Source: Bacillus canaveralius (lineage in GTDB: Bacteria; Bacillota; Bacilli; Bacillales; Cytobacillaceae). Taken from it: DNA of 64,000 bases. Shown piece by piece: positions 27,807 through 36,986 of the stretch. Numbering within the stretch: the first letter of the stretch is position 1; the number at the start of each line of letters is the position of its first letter. The notes beneath the pieces are model-generated. The model was not told the DNA's origin. It saw nothing but the letters and a program-made list of their open reading frames with translations, and did not search any database. The stretch covers positions 1-64,000 of the forward strand of contig NZ_PGVA01000028.1 in assembly GCF_002860125.1 (NCBI RefSeq), written 5' to 3'. Both the position numbers and the translations under genes were made by a program.

Positions 27807-27953
27807 GCAGGGATGGTAAAGCAGTGTCACCCTGCAAATTAAACCTGCACACCGGTGATTTGTTGCCGCAACGCGGACTTATCAGGGAGCGATCGATCTG
27901 ACAGAAACTCATCTTAATAACAGCCTGTTAGAATGGCATGAGGAGGCGGAGAG

Positions 27954-30314
27954 ATGCTTGAAGACACTAGTTTTGCTATTCACCCTGGCCAAAAAAAGCA
28001 AGTGAAAAATCGTAATTTTAATGATATTGGAAAAGTCATCAAATTTGAACAAACAGCCAATGGAGCAACCGTTCAAACCGAATCAGGGGATTTGAAGATC
28101 GTCTTTTATCGTGCTGATATTGTTCGCTTTGTCTTAAACCCGTTTGGGGATACAACACTTGCAAGCAGCCCGGCTCTAATTGCAGAACCAGAGAGTGTTG
28201 ATTTTTTAGCAGAAGACGCAGACGAAGATATACTTTTGCAATCAGCAAAGTTGACCGTTCAGATAAAAAAGAACCCAGTGAGACTCACTGTGTCTGATCA
28301 GGACGGGAACGTACTTATACGGGAAGCGGCAAAAGGAATGGGCTATAATCATTCGAATGAAGTGATTTGCTTTAAAGAGATGGACGTGGCAGACCATTTT
28401 TACGGATTTGGTGAAAAGACTGGTTTTCTTGATAAACGCGGCGAAAAAATGACGATGTGGAACACTGATGTCTATGCACCCCATAATCCCGAGACAGATC
28501 CGTTATATCAATCAATTCCTTATTTTATGACGCTGAGAAACGGCAGTGCTCATGGACTATTTTTTGATAACACCTTTAAAACTACTTTTGATTTTAAGAC
28601 TGAAAAAGATGGTTATTCTTTTGGCGCAGAAGGAGGACAAATCGATTATTACGTTATGTCAGGTCCTGAGCCAAAGGATGTGCTTGAGCAATATACGGCC
28701 TTAACCGGCCGGATTCCGATTCCTCCGAAATGGGCAATCGGCTATCATCAATCGCGCTACAGCTACGAGTCGGAGCAGGAAGTGCGGGAGCTTGCAAATA
28801 CTTTTCTTGAAAAGGGTATCCCGCTTGATGTCATCTATTTAGACATTCATTATATGAACGAATATCGCGTGTTTACCTTTGATCGCGCCCGGTTTCCGAA
28901 ACCAGCCCAGCTTGTCAGTGACCTAAAAGAAAAAGGTATACGCGTCATTCCGATTGTCGATCCGGGTGTTAAAGAGGACCCTGAGTACAAGATCTATCAA
29001 GAAGGAGTCCAGGGCGGCCACTTTTGCAAGTACATCGAAGGAAAAATTTACTTAGGTGATGTATGGCCGGGAAATAGTGCTTTCCCTGATTTTACAAGCT
29101 CCAGAGTCCGTAAATGGTGGGGAGAAAAACACGAATTTTACACGAATTTAGGAATTGAAGGCATATGGAATGATATGAATGAACCGGCCGTCTTTAACGA
29201 AACGAAAACGATGGATCTGAAAGTCATTCATGAAAACGAAGGTGATCCGAAGACCCATCGTGAATTGCACAATCTTTATGGACTTATGATGGGGAAGGCA
29301 ACCTACACCGGCATGAAAAACCAGCTGGAAGGTTTGCGGCCGTTTTTGCTGACGCGGGCGGGCTTTGCTGGCGTGCAGCGCTATGCAGCTGTATGGACCG
29401 GGGATAACCGCAGCTTCTGGGAGCATTTGCAACTGTCGCTGCCGATGGTTATGAATCTCGGATTATCGGGAATTCCTTTTGCAGGTCCTGATGTCGGTGG
29501 TTTTGCCCATGATTCCAATGGAGAACTTCTCACGCGTTGGACGCAGGTTGGCGCCTTTACACCGTATTTCCGCAATCACAGTGCAATCGGCTTTGCAAGG
29601 CAGGAGCCGTGGTCGTTTGGCGAAAAATACGAAAAAATTATTAAGAAATATATTGAAATTCGCTACCAGTGGCTTCCGCATCTTTATTCTTTGTTTGCGG
29701 AGGCACATCGAAGCGGAACGCCGGTGATGCGCCCATTAATGTTCGAATACCCGCATGATGCCAACACATATCAGCTGTCAGATCAATTTATGGTTGGCGA
29801 TAATGTGATTGTTGCACCAATCATGCAGCCGGGTATAGAACACCGCGCTGTTTATCTCCCTGAGGGGCAATGGATCGATTATTGGACAGGCGAGGAATGG
29901 GCGGGAGAGCAGCATCACTTAATAAAGGCAGAGCTCGATGTGCTGCCGGTATTTATAAAAAAGGGATCGCTTGTCGTTCAAGGTGAACTGAAGCAAACTA
30001 CTGAAATGAAAGACGAGAAGTTAACCGTTCATTTGTACTATGGAGACTGTACCGATTACTCATTCAAGCTTTATCAGGATGATGGCATCAGCTTCGATTA
30101 CGAGAATGGGAAATGCCTTACGAAAGAAATGAACGTTATATGCCAGGATGGAAAAGTCGACCTTACCATAACAGATAGAGGAAAATTCCAGCCTGATTGG
30201 AAGACTGTTGAGTTGGTTATTCACGGTGTGTGCGACAATATTTCTGTTTCAGTAAACGGTATCGTAAAATCAGCGATAAAAAAGAACGAACAAATGTTTA
30301 CATTTCAATTATAA
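27954..30314 (+). CDS. GH31 alpha-glucosidase
   Basis: A 786-residue cytosolic GH31 enzyme that releases glucose from the non-reducing end of maltodextrins. The N-terminal beta-sandwich contains FYGFGEKTGFLDKRG near residue 146. The barrel carries the nucleophile motif WNDMNEP (Asp407) and the acid/base motif WTGDN (Asp484). The C-terminal domains include MRPLMFEYP and GDNVIVAPI. AGGAGG is 7 bases before the ATG. It follows the membrane-anchored GH13 gene by about 150 bp without a terminator and precedes the regulator gene. In B. subtilis the corresponding place is taken by yvdK/malL, so this locus uses a different hydrolase set. Confidence 0.9.
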   Translation: MLEDTSFAIHPGQKKQVKNRNFNDIGKVIKFEQTANGATVQTESGDLKIVFYRADIVRFVLNPFGDTTLASSPALIAEPESVDFLAEDADEDILLQSAKLTVQIKKNPVRLTVSDQDGNVLIREAAKGMGYNHSNEVICFKEMDVADHFYGFGEKTGFLDKRGEKMTMWNTDVYAPHNPETDPLYQSIPYFMTLRNGSAHGLFFDNTFKTTFDFKTEKDGYSFGAEGGQIDYYVMSGPEPKDVLEQYTALTGRIPIPPKWAIGYHQSRYSYESEQEVRELANTFLEKGIPLDVIYLDIHYMNEYRVFTFDRARFPKPAQLVSDLKEKGIRVIPIVDPGVKEDPEYKIYQEGVQGGHFCKYIEGKIYLGDVWPGNSAFPDFTSSRVRKWWGEKHEFYTNLGIEGIWNDMNEPAVFNETKTMDLKVIHENEGDPKTHRELHNLYGLMMGKATYTGMKNQLEGLRPFLLTRAGFAGVQRYAAVWTGDNRSFWEHLQLSLPMVMNLGLSGIPFAGPDVGGFAHDSNGELLTRWTQVGAFTPYFRNHSAIGFARQEPWSFGEKYEKIIKKYIEIRYQWLPHLYSLFAEAHRSGTPVMRPLMFEYPHDANTYQLSDQFMVGDNVIVAPIMQPGIEHRAVYLPEGQWIDYWTGEEWAGEQHHLIKAELDVLPVFIKKGSLVVQGELKQTTEMKDEKLTVHLYYGDCTDYSFKLYQDDGISFDYENGKCLTKEMNVICQDGKVDLTITDRGKFQPDWKTVELVIHGVCDNISVSVNGIVKSAIKKNEQMFTFQL

Positions 30315-30355
30315 TATAACTAACGGAATAACGGCTTCCGAGGGAGGGTGATAGA

Positions 30356-31399
30356 ATGGCTGTTACAATTAAAGACGTCGCCAAGCTTGCAAAGGTAGCA
30401 CCGTCAACGGTTTCGCGTGTTATTGCAAATAGTCCGCGAATCAGCGAAAAAACAAAGAAAAAGGTCCGCAAAGCAATGGAGCAGCTCGGTTATCATCCGA
30501 ACTTTATAGCGAGAAGCCTGGCAAGCCAGTATACTCAAGCAATTGGCCTGGTGATGCCAAGTTCAACCGATGTTGTTTTTCAAAACCCGTTTTTCCCAAC
30601 CGTGTTAAGAGGGTTGAGTGAAGGCGCTCATGAAAACCAATACGCCCTAACGATGACAACTGGCAAAACGGAGGAACAAATTTTTGAAGGAGTCGTTCAA
30701 ATGGTGCAGGGGCGACGGGTTGACGGCGTTGCTCTTCTTTATTCAAAAGTAGAAGACAAAGTGCTCACCTATTTGCAGGACCAAAAGTTTCCGTTTGTTG
30801 TGATTGGCAAACCTTTCAAAAACGTCGAAGAAATTACCCATGTCGATAATGATAATTTTCGCGCCGCGAAAGAGGCTACAGAGTACTTAATCTCACTCGG
30901 CCATGAGCGAATCGGCTTTGTCGGCGGCAATTTGAACCTTGTTGTAACGGTGGACCGTCTGCTAGGATATGAAAAGGCGCTCCGTGAGGCAGGGATATCT
31001 CTTGCCAATGAATACATCATCCATGAGGAGTTTTTACGAGAAGGCGGTCAGGAAGCAGTCAATGCACTTATCTCCCTCGAAAAACAGCCAACAGCCCTTG
31101 TTGTTGCCGATGATTTAATGGCTTTAGGTATTTTGAATACCTTCGATGAAATGGGCATCAGCGTTCCGGATGATATGTCGATTATCAGCTTTAACAATGT
31201 TTTGCTGTCGGAGATGTCCCGGCCCCCGTTAACGTCTGTCGATATCAATATATTCGCACTCGGATATGAAGCAGCGCGGAGCTTGATTGAAAAAATTGAA
31301 AACCCGAAAGAACCAGTGAAAAGAATTATTATCCCGCATGAACTTATGATCAGATCTTCTTGCGGCCAGCCCAAAATCAATAACCGGATCATTATTTAA
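30356..31399 (+). CDS. LacI-family maltodextrin regulator
   Basis: A 347-residue repressor-type protein. The N-terminal helix-turn-helix is VTIKDVAKLAKVAPSTVSRVI (residues 3-23), with the hinge helix FIARSLAS near residue 50. The effector domain follows, with ADDLMALGILNTFDEMGISVPDDMSIISFNN, a standard LacI/GalR block. Its place as last gene of the operon and the GCAA-nCG-TTG-type palindromes in the 22.2-22.5 kb control region suggest it controls both divergent units in response to maltose or maltodextrin, like MdxR/MalR. GGAGGGTG lies before the ATG. Confidence 0.85.
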   Translation: MAVTIKDVAKLAKVAPSTVSRVIANSPRISEKTKKKVRKAMEQLGYHPNFIARSLASQYTQAIGLVMPSSTDVVFQNPFFPTVLRGLSEGAHENQYALTMTTGKTEEQIFEGVVQMVQGRRVDGVALLYSKVEDKVLTYLQDQKFPFVVIGKPFKNVEEITHVDNDNFRAAKEATEYLISLGHERIGFVGGNLNLVVTVDRLLGYEKALREAGISLANEYIIHEEFLREGGQEAVNALISLEKQPTALVVADDLMALGILNTFDEMGISVPDDMSIISFNNVLLSEMSRPPLTSVDINIFALGYEAARSLIEKIENPKEPVKRIIIPHELMIRSSCGQPKINNRIII

Positions 31400-31431
31400 A
31401 GCAGCGGAGCGACAGCCCCACTGCTTTTTTT
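31398..31431 (+). terminator. Terminator of the maltodextrin operon
   Basis: AAAGCAG (31398-31404) pairs with CTGCTTT (31421-31427), followed by more T. It overlaps the stop codon of the regulator gene. Confidence 0.7.
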
Positions 31432-31460
31432 GCACAAAATACTGACCAGCACTGCCAGTG

Positions 31461-32330
31461 TCACCCGTTCACAATCGTTCCGCCGTTAACATGGATAATT
31501 TGGCCGCTGACATAAGTTGAGTCGTCACTGGCGAGATAAACATAGCTGGGTGCAAGCTCATATGGCTGGCCGGCTCTGCCCATCGGTGTATTGGCACCGA
31601 ACTTGGCGACTTTTTCTTTTGTAAAAGTCGACGGAATAAGCGGTGTCCAAATTGGCCCCGGTGCCACTCCATTCACCCTGATCCCTTTATCATCAAGAGA
31701 CAGGGCGAGCGATCTTGTGAAGGACACGATTGCCCCTTTTGTGGATGAATAGTCAATAAGCTGTTTGTTTCCCTGATAGGCGGTGATTGATGCTGTATTA
31801 ATGATCGTACTTCCCTTTTGCAAGTGGGGAAGTACCGCCTTTGTCAAATAGAAAATCGAAAAAATATTGGTTCGGAAAGTTCGTTCAAGCTGCTCTGACG
31901 AAATGTCGAGCAAGCTGTTTTGAGGGTGTTGTTCTGCTGCATTGTTAACGAGAATATCAATCTTGCCAAACAGGTCAAGTGTTTTGCTGACTGCATCCTT
32001 ACAAAAGCTTTCATCACCAATATCTCCGGCTATTAGCAAGCATTCCCGGCCTTCCGCTTCGACAAGTTGCCTTGTTTCCCGGGCATCCTCCGTTTCTTCC
32101 AAATAAACGATTGCGACATTGGCTCCTTCTTTCGCAAAATAAATAGCGACCGATTTGCCGATGCCGCTGTCTCCACCTGTAATAAGGGCTACTTTATCGT
32201 TCAGTTTACCTGCTCCTTTATAATTGTCGTCAACAGAAATCGGTTCAGGATGCATTTCATCCTCTGTACCTGGCTGGTGATCCTGGTGCTGGGGCGGAAA
32301 AGTATTTTTTTGTTCGTTTTGGCTGCTCAT
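31461..32330 (-). CDS. SDR-family oxidoreductase (GSP39/YhxC type)
   Basis: A 289-residue NAD(P)-dependent short-chain dehydrogenase of the group with a Pro/His/Asp-rich N-terminal extension (residues 1-40), as in B. subtilis YdaD (general stress protein 39), YhxC and YhxD. Cofactor motif TGGDSGIGKS is near residue 50, NNAAEQ near residue 130, the catalytic Ser in NTASITAYQG, and the YxxxK pair in YSSTKGA. The substrate is unknown. The open frame reaches 14 codons upstream, but GGAGGG six bases before the ATG at 32330 sets the start. No sigma-B promoter could be recognised. Confidence 0.85.
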   Translation of the reverse strand: MSSQNEQKNTFPPQHQDHQPGTEDEMHPEPISVDDNYKGAGKLNDKVALITGGDSGIGKSVAIYFAKEGANVAIVYLEETEDARETRQLVEAEGRECLLIAGDIGDESFCKDAVSKTLDLFGKIDILVNNAAEQHPQNSLLDISSEQLERTFRTNIFSIFYLTKAVLPHLQKGSTIINTASITAYQGNKQLIDYSSTKGAIVSFTRSLALSLDDKGIRVNGVAPGPIWTPLIPSTFTKEKVAKFGANTPMGRAGQPYELAPSYVYLASDDSTYVSGQIIHVNGGTIVNG

Positions 32331-32556
32331 TAAATTCCCTCCAATTATTCGTCTATATATAATTAATTCCATTTTAGTATGGAGGGAAAACCTGGAAAAT
32401 ATTTGCAGAGATCGCTGAAAGTGAAATTTATGTGAATTAACGGGAGGAACTTTAAGAAAAATAGGGACACATATAATTTTAAATCCATGTATTCGGAGAG
32501 AATTAATGGGGACAAAAAATATATATACTATTGGTTAATTACCAGGCGCTGGCCAA
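32331..32556. other. Intergenic region, nothing recognised
   Basis: 226 bp of AT-rich sequence between the SDR gene and the toxin remnant. Two short GGGACA motifs (about 32463 and 32509) are the only notable features, and no open frame of interest was found. Confidence 0.3.
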
Positions 32557-32748
32557 TTAGAGTTCGAGAAAAAACAATTCTATGTAACAATGATTATAGG
32601 ACAGTAATTCCATTTCAATGATTCGTGTCATATATATTTCAGCATCAGACTCATCCTCTAAGAGCTGCTCAATGTAATCTACTACTTCTGGATATCCCTT
32701 TTCATCAGCAGCCCAGATGTTATTGTCAATTAACACCTTTGTGGTCAC
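32557..32748 (-). pseudogene. Truncated PIN-domain-like toxin
   Basis: From a GTG at 32748 the frame encodes TTKVLIDNNIWAADEKGYPEV and continues to ARG-ILE-ILE-GLU-MET-GLU-LEU-LEU-SER-TYR, the N-terminal half of a PIN-type (VapC-like) ribonuclease with its first acidic residue (LIDNNIW) and the second acidic region (RIIEMELL). After residue 51 the sequence becomes unrelated and stops at residue 63, whereas PIN toxins are about 130 residues. The GTG overlaps the antitoxin stop (GTGA), the usual coupling of type II toxin-antitoxin genes. The protein is almost certainly inactive. Confidence 0.6.
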
Positions 32749-33030
32749 TTGACATCTTCCTCCCAATCTTCACGGTTTGCAATTCGGTCTGCTTCTCTTA
32801 GGCCTTCTATGCTAAAGTGTCTGGCACTGCCAGCTAGTTTTTGTGTAAAGGACCTCTTTGGGTGTTTGGTCTTTTACTGTCACAACTTCAATTTCAACGG
32901 CGGTTCTCGCAAAGTGTTTTCCATATAGTTTACCTTTTAATCGGGGATGATTGATGATTTGTCTTGCCAAAGCGTGTGCATTTCTGTGTTGTTCTCTTGT
33001 TCGAGAAGTAGTTGTACCCCTGTCTTTCAT
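32745..33030 (-). pseudogene. Frameshifted antitoxin-like gene
   Basis: A good Shine-Dalgarno GGAGGGT precedes an ATG at 33030 opening a frame that ends at 32812 after about 72 residues (KDRGTTTSRTREQHRNAHAL and on). A second frame, open from 32873 to 32745, encodes a continuous helical C-terminus (TQKLAGSARHFSIEGLREAD, then RIANREDWEEDVK) whose stop overlaps the toxin start. Joining the two needs one frameshift somewhere in 32815-32873, near the A-rich CACAAAAAC stretch. The intact protein would be about 95 residues. I do not recognise its family; the antitoxin role is inferred from the pairing. Confidence 0.5.
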
Positions 33031-33166
33031 ATTCATACCCTCCTTCGCTATGGATTTAAAACGAGTTGATATCCCCTATCTAAAGCATACCATTTTCTGT
33101 TATAGAAAGCACAGTCCAACCCGAATCCAAGTTGTAGCTTTATATTATATATTTTATGTTTGAAAT

Positions 33167-33192
33167 CAAAAAGTGGCTGTAATAGCCACTTT
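33167..33192 (-). terminator. Terminator of the YajQ-family gene
   Basis: AAAGTGGCT (33170-33178) pairs with AGCCACTTT (33184-33192). Read on the minus strand it is followed by a T run. It lies 14 bp after the stop of the YajQ-family gene. Confidence 0.75.
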
Positions 33193-33205
33193 CCTGATTA
33201 ACTTA

Positions 33206-33697
33206 TTATCGATAATTAACAAACTGCACATCGACGGTTAAATCTGCTTCACGGATTGCTGCAATGATCTGCTGCAGGTCGTCACGGTTTTTTCCGGTGA
33301 CCCTGACCTGGTCGTCTTGGACCTGGCTCTTAACCTTTACACCGCTGTTTTTAATAATCGTATTAATTATCTTGGCATTTTCTTTGTCAATTCCCTGGAC
33401 AAGCTTGGCCCGTTGGCGCACTGTTCCTCCTGAGGCATTTTCGATTTTTCCATAATCGAGATTTTTGATGGGAATGCCCCGCTTAATCATTTTGCTTAAA
33501 AGCACGTCTTTTAATTGGCCTAACTTATATTCATCATCCGAAACAAGCACAAGCTCTTCTTTATCAAGTGATAAGTCACTTTTGCTTCCTTTAAAATCGT
33601 AGCGTGTTTGAATTTCCTTCAAGGCAATATTGATCGCATTCGTGACTTCGGACATCTCCACCTTGGACACAATATCAAATGAACTTTCTTTTGACAT
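33206..33697 (-). CDS. yitK: YajQ family nucleotide-binding protein
   Basis: A 163-residue protein of the YajQ/DUF520 family, the same length as B. subtilis YitK. Typical blocks are [20 protein letters not shown] at the start, RYDFKGSKS near residue 34, and the C-terminal [19 protein letters not shown] and VQFVNYR. Members bind nucleic acids or cyclic di-GMP in other bacteria; the role in bacilli is open. The start at 33697 is set by GGAGGT seven bases upstream; the frame extends six codons further. It is divergent from yitL. Confidence 0.9.
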   Translation of the reverse strand: MSKESSFDIVSKVEMSEVTNAINIALKEIQTRYDFKGSKSDLSLDKEELVLVSDDEYKLGQLKDVLLSKMIKRGIPIKNLDYGKIENASGGTVRQRAKLVQGIDKENAKIINTIIKNSGVKVKSQVQDDQVRVTGKNRDDLQQIIAAIREADLTVDVQFVNYR

Positions 33698-33811
33698 AAT
33701 AACCTCCGATAACATTTTTCTTTATGGGTTCATTATAGTAAAATATAGCAGTCTAAACAACTATGTGCTTGGTTAAGGTGCGGAAAAGAAAGACAATTAG
33801 GAGGAATTATC

Positions 33812-34693
33812 TTGTCTTTAACAGAAAACTTGGGCCGGACAGCGTTATTAAAGGTGGCTAGAACATCGGAGTTCGGATTCTTTTTAACAGATGGAGAAGA
33901 AGATGTGCTATTGCATAAGAATGAAGCAAAACAATCATACGAAGAGGGAGATGAGTTGGAAGTATTTCTTTACACCGACTCACAAGGGAGAATCGCTGCC
34001 GCTGATAAAATCCCGGCTATACAGGTTGAACGCTATGAATGGGTGCCCGTAACTGATGTCAATCCGGGTTTGGGCGTTTTTCTCGATATCGGCATCCAAA
34101 AAGAATTACTGCTAGGGGAAGAAGATCTTCCCGCCCATAAAGGCGTCTGGCCGAAACAAGGGGATCTCGTTTATGCGACGATCCGGGTCAATCGGAATAA
34201 TCGCCTGTATGCGCGCCTTGCAACTGACAAGGTTTTTGAAGAAATAGCGGTTAAAGCCGGCAACGAAGACTTCAATAAAAATATTCAGGGGCATATATAC
34301 AGGACTGCCAAGGTGGGCAGCTGGATCTATACGGCTGATGGCTTTAAAGGCTTTATCCATGAATCGCAGCGGGGCAGAGAGCCACGCCTTGGAGAAAGGG
34401 TAGAAGGCCGAATTATCGATGTCAAAGCAGACGGAACGGTCAACGTTTCTTTATTGAAGAGGAAGCACGATGTGATGGATCAGGATGCAGAAACCGTTTT
34501 AGCCTATCTCGTTTCTCGGAATGGCGCGATGCCATACTGGGATAAAAGCCTGCCCGACGAGATTACTGAACGTTTCCAAATGAGCAAAGCTGCTTTTAAA
34601 AGGGCACTCGGCAAACTGATCAAAGAAGACATGATTTATCAAGAAGAAGGCTGGACCTATTTGAAAAAAGACGAAGACCGCCAGTCAAAATAA
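33812..34693 (+). CDS. yitL: S1-domain RNA-binding protein (CvfB/YitL family)
   Basis: A 293-residue protein with three consecutive S1-like domains and a C-terminal winged helix, as in CvfB (conserved virulence factor B) of staphylococci. Visible segments are ARTSEFGFFLTDGEEDVLLHKNE (first domain), NPGLGVFLDIGIQKELLLGEEDLP (second), YTADGFKGFIHESQRG (third) and the winged-helix end FQMSKAAFKRALGKLIKE. It binds RNA, and the cellular targets are unknown. The start is TTG at 33812 with TAGGAGG eight bases upstream. A strong terminator follows. Confidence 0.9.
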   Translation: MSLTENLGRTALLKVARTSEFGFFLTDGEEDVLLHKNEAKQSYEEGDELEVFLYTDSQGRIAAADKIPAIQVERYEWVPVTDVNPGLGVFLDIGIQKELLLGEEDLPAHKGVWPKQGDLVYATIRVNRNNRLYARLATDKVFEEIAVKAGNEDFNKNIQGHIYRTAKVGSWIYTADGFKGFIHESQRGREPRLGERVEGRIIDVKADGTVNVSLLKRKHDVMDQDAETVLAYLVSRNGAMPYWDKSLPDEITERFQMSKAAFKRALGKLIKEDMIYQEEGWTYLKKDEDRQSK

Positions 34694-34695
34694 GC

Positions 34696-34739
34696 AAAAG
34701 GACAAGCAGTCGGCATGGTGCCGAAGCTTGTCCTTTTTT
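34696..34739 (+). terminator. Terminator after yitL
   Basis: AAAAGGACAAGC (34696-34707) pairs with GCTTGTCCTTTT (34726-34737). An inner CGGCA/TGCCG stem extends the hairpin, and a T run follows. It may also serve the convergent degV gene, since the left edge is A-rich. Confidence 0.85.
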
Positions 34740-34789
34740 CATAGATTGAATAATTGTATATCGTCTGCGATACATAGTAGTAGTAGGTA

Positions 34790-35653
34790 TTAGTCCACAG
34801 GAAGCTGATTTAAAAAGAAAATCGCGATAGTACCTGGACCGGTATGAGATCCGATAGCGGCACCAATCGGTGTAATCATCACATCTTTGGCACCAAATTC
34901 TTCTTGAATAAGCTTTTTCATTTCCTCGGCTGTTTCCAAATCATCGGCATGGCTGATTCCGATTTTTTGCGTGCCCAATTGTACGCCGCGTTCATGCATT
35001 ACTTCGATTATGCGGCGCAGCAGTTTTTTCTTGCCGCGCAGCTTTTCAAGGGGGATCAGCTTGCCATCCTCGACATTTAAAAGCGGTTTGATGTTTAACA
35101 AGCCGCCAAGAAACGCGGATGCTTTCGAAACGCGGCCGCCTTTTGCCAAGTATTCCAAATCATCAACGGTAAATAAATGCTCCATATGCCCGGCCCGAAA
35201 TTCGATGTCCCGCAAGATAGCTTCCTTTGGCACGCCTTGACTTGCCATCCAGGCTGCTTCGGCGACAACCAATCCACACCCCAGTGAGGCACCTTTTGTA
35301 TCGACGATCGTTAAATTAAAGTTTGGATATTGTTCTTTTACTTGTTCCAGGATCATCATGGCTGTTTGATAGGTACCTGATAACTGGGAAGAAAACGCTA
35401 TGTAAATTCCATCTTCGTTATTTTCGGCCATTCTGGTAAATACTTCTTTAAACGCATGCGGTGAAACCTGGGACGTTTTTGGGTGTTGCCCATCGCGGAT
35501 CGCATCATAAACCGCCTTAGGCTCAATTGTTTTCAGATCCTCATATTCCCTGTCAGCTAAATGAACCTTTAGCGGAAATAAGGTAACATCATTTTCCTCG
35601 TAAAACTGCAAAGGTAAATCGCACGCGCTGTCAGCCAATATTTTTACTGTCAT
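34790..35653 (-). CDS. yitS: DegV family fatty-acid-binding protein
   Basis: A 287-residue DegV protein, the fatty-acid-binding subunit (FakB type) that presents fatty acids to a kinase for entry into phospholipid synthesis. Family blocks are KILADSACDLP at the start, KTSQVSPHAF near residue 60, FSSQLSGTYQTA near residue 90, and IGAAIGSHTGPGTIAIFF at the end, where the His and Thr line the lipid carboxylate pocket. The ATG at 35653 is preceded by AAGGTGAT. The position matches yitS. Two copies of a MITE-like repeat lie in its upstream region. Confidence 0.88.
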   Translation of the reverse strand: MTVKILADSACDLPLQFYEENDVTLFPLKVHLADREYEDLKTIEPKAVYDAIRDGQHPKTSQVSPHAFKEVFTRMAENNEDGIYIAFSSQLSGTYQTAMMILEQVKEQYPNFNLTIVDTKGASLGCGLVVAEAAWMASQGVPKEAILRDIEFRAGHMEHLFTVDDLEYLAKGGRVSKASAFLGGLLNIKPLLNVEDGKLIPLEKLRGKKKLLRRIIEVMHERGVQLGTQKIGISHADDLETAEEMKKLIQEEFGAKDVMITPIGAAIGSHTGPGTIAIFFLNQLPVD

Positions 35654-35764
35654 GGATATCACCTTCTTTCGACCAATTTATGTACTTAGTTTAGCGTTTT
35701 TATGGGAAAAATACAATGAATTGTATTGGGAATTAGCAAAATTGGGTAAAGATTTAATAGGTGC

Positions 35765-35886
35765 GTAAATTTGTCAATGTATTAAGCTAAACCGAAAAAC
35801 GCATTAAATTGTCTTAATAAACGAGCAGGATTCCGTATGAACGAATACTGTTTTAATTTTAAATAATTGTTCGTTTATCAATTAAA
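35765..35886. repeat. MITE-like interspersed repeat, copy A
   Basis: A noncoding element of about 122 bp that shares AATGTATTAAGCT, ACCGAAAAACG and TCAATTAAA blocks with copies B and C. It lies directly before copy B in the divergent degV-yitT space. The left end starts GTAAATTT; the right end merges with copy B. Confidence 0.7.
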
Positions 35887-35887
35887 G

Positions 35888-36038
35888 GAGTAAATTTCAC
35901 AATGTAACAAGCTAAACCGAAAAACGAATGAAGTTGTCTAAATTAACAGGAGTATGCCGTAGGAAACGAATAATACTGTCTTAAATTATAAATAACCGTT
36001 CGTTTTTCAGTTAAAGAATGCTTTTATGAAATTCACTC
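35888..36038. repeat. MITE-like interspersed repeat, copy B
   Basis: 151 bp bounded by near-perfect terminal inverted repeats: GAGTAAATTTCA at the left and TGAAATTCACTC at the right (11 of 12 complementary). Internally, CCGAAAAACGAA and TTCGTTTTTC form a second inverted pair. The 136-bp core (35890-36025) has the same length as copy C. The rest of the gene-free region 35654-36119 holds a degenerate 17-bp echo of the right end (AAATGCTTTATGAAATTTA near 36043) and no other feature. Confidence 0.7.
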
Positions 36039-36119
36039 AAAGAAATGCTTTATGAAATTTATGCAGATATGTCTGTTTTGAGTGGATTGTTTATGATGAT
36101 AATTTACAGGGGGTAAATG

Positions 36120-36962
36120 ATGGTTCTATTACATACAAAGAAGTGTTTCGTTGTCCTGATTGGCGCGCTATTAAATGCGATTGCCATGAACTTTTTTTTA
36201 ATTCCTGCCAATGTATACGCAAGTGGCTTCACGGGTGTTGCCCAACTGATCTCTACAGTACTGAGTGATATTACGCCACTGCCGCTGACGACAGGAATTT
36301 TGCTGTTTCTTTTAAACATACCTGTCACCATTCTTGCCTGGAGAAAAGTCGGAAAAACGTTTACACTCTACAGTTTTATCAGTGTCGTGTCAATGTCTTT
36401 ATTTCTTGAGCTGCTCCCGATTAAGGAAGTGGCTGATGATATTCTCCTCAATGCTGTGTTTGGCGGGGTTATCGCAGCTATTGGAGTAGGGATGACATTG
36501 AAATGGGGTGCTTCAACAGGCGGAATGGATATTGTTGCGATGGTGTTGTCAAGAATGAAAGATAAACCAGTCGGTACATATTTTTTTGTCCTTAATGCCA
36601 TCATTATAATATCAGCCGGTTTTTTATATGGGTGGGAAAAAGCGCTTTACACTCTGGTTGCCCTTTATGCTTCAACGAGGGTAATCGATGCCATCCATAC
36701 AAGGCATCAGAAACTGACCGTGATGATTATTACGAAAAAGCCGGAAGAACTGAAAGAAGCGATCCATGGAAAACTGGTCAGAGGCATTACGAGAGTATCG
36801 GCAAAAGGGGCATTTACGAACGAGAACAAGGAAATGATGATTATTGTCATTACCCGCTATGAATTATTTGATCTCGAACGGATTATTAAAGAAGTTGATC
36901 CCCATGCCTTTACCAATATTGTTCAGACGACAGAAGTTTTTGGAATGTTCCGGAAGGATTAA
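36120..36962 (+). CDS. yitT: YitT family membrane protein (DUF161/DUF2179)
   Basis: A 280-residue protein with five or six membrane helices (residues 5-180), including LIPANVYASGFTGVAQLIS and the GVGMTLKWGASTGGMDIVAM block. A C-terminal cytoplasmic DUF2179 domain (about 200-280) carries HGKLVRGITRVSAKGAFT and DPHAFTNIVQTTEVFG. The substrate is unknown; members are annotated as putative transporters. The second of two adjacent ATGs (36120) is chosen because AGGGGG is 6 bases away. It is the first gene of a two-gene unit with the BsuPI-domain gene 24 bp downstream. Confidence 0.88.
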   Translation: MVLLHTKKCFVVLIGALLNAIAMNFFLIPANVYASGFTGVAQLISTVLSDITPLPLTTGILLFLLNIPVTILAWRKVGKTFTLYSFISVVSMSLFLELLPIKEVADDILLNAVFGGVIAAIGVGMTLKWGASTGGMDIVAMVLSRMKDKPVGTYFFVLNAIIIISAGFLYGWEKALYTLVALYASTRVIDAIHTRHQKLTVMIITKKPEELKEAIHGKLVRGITRVSAKGAFTNENKEMMIIVITRYELFDLERIIKEVDPHAFTNIVQTTEVFGMFRKD

Positions 36963-36986
36963 GTCGCGTCATCTGGAGGCATCGCA

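Noticed and set aside
32440-32556. GGGACA motifs as edges of a transposon or REP-type element
   Set aside because: Two short motifs only, with no transposase frame, no inverted ends and no target duplication seen.
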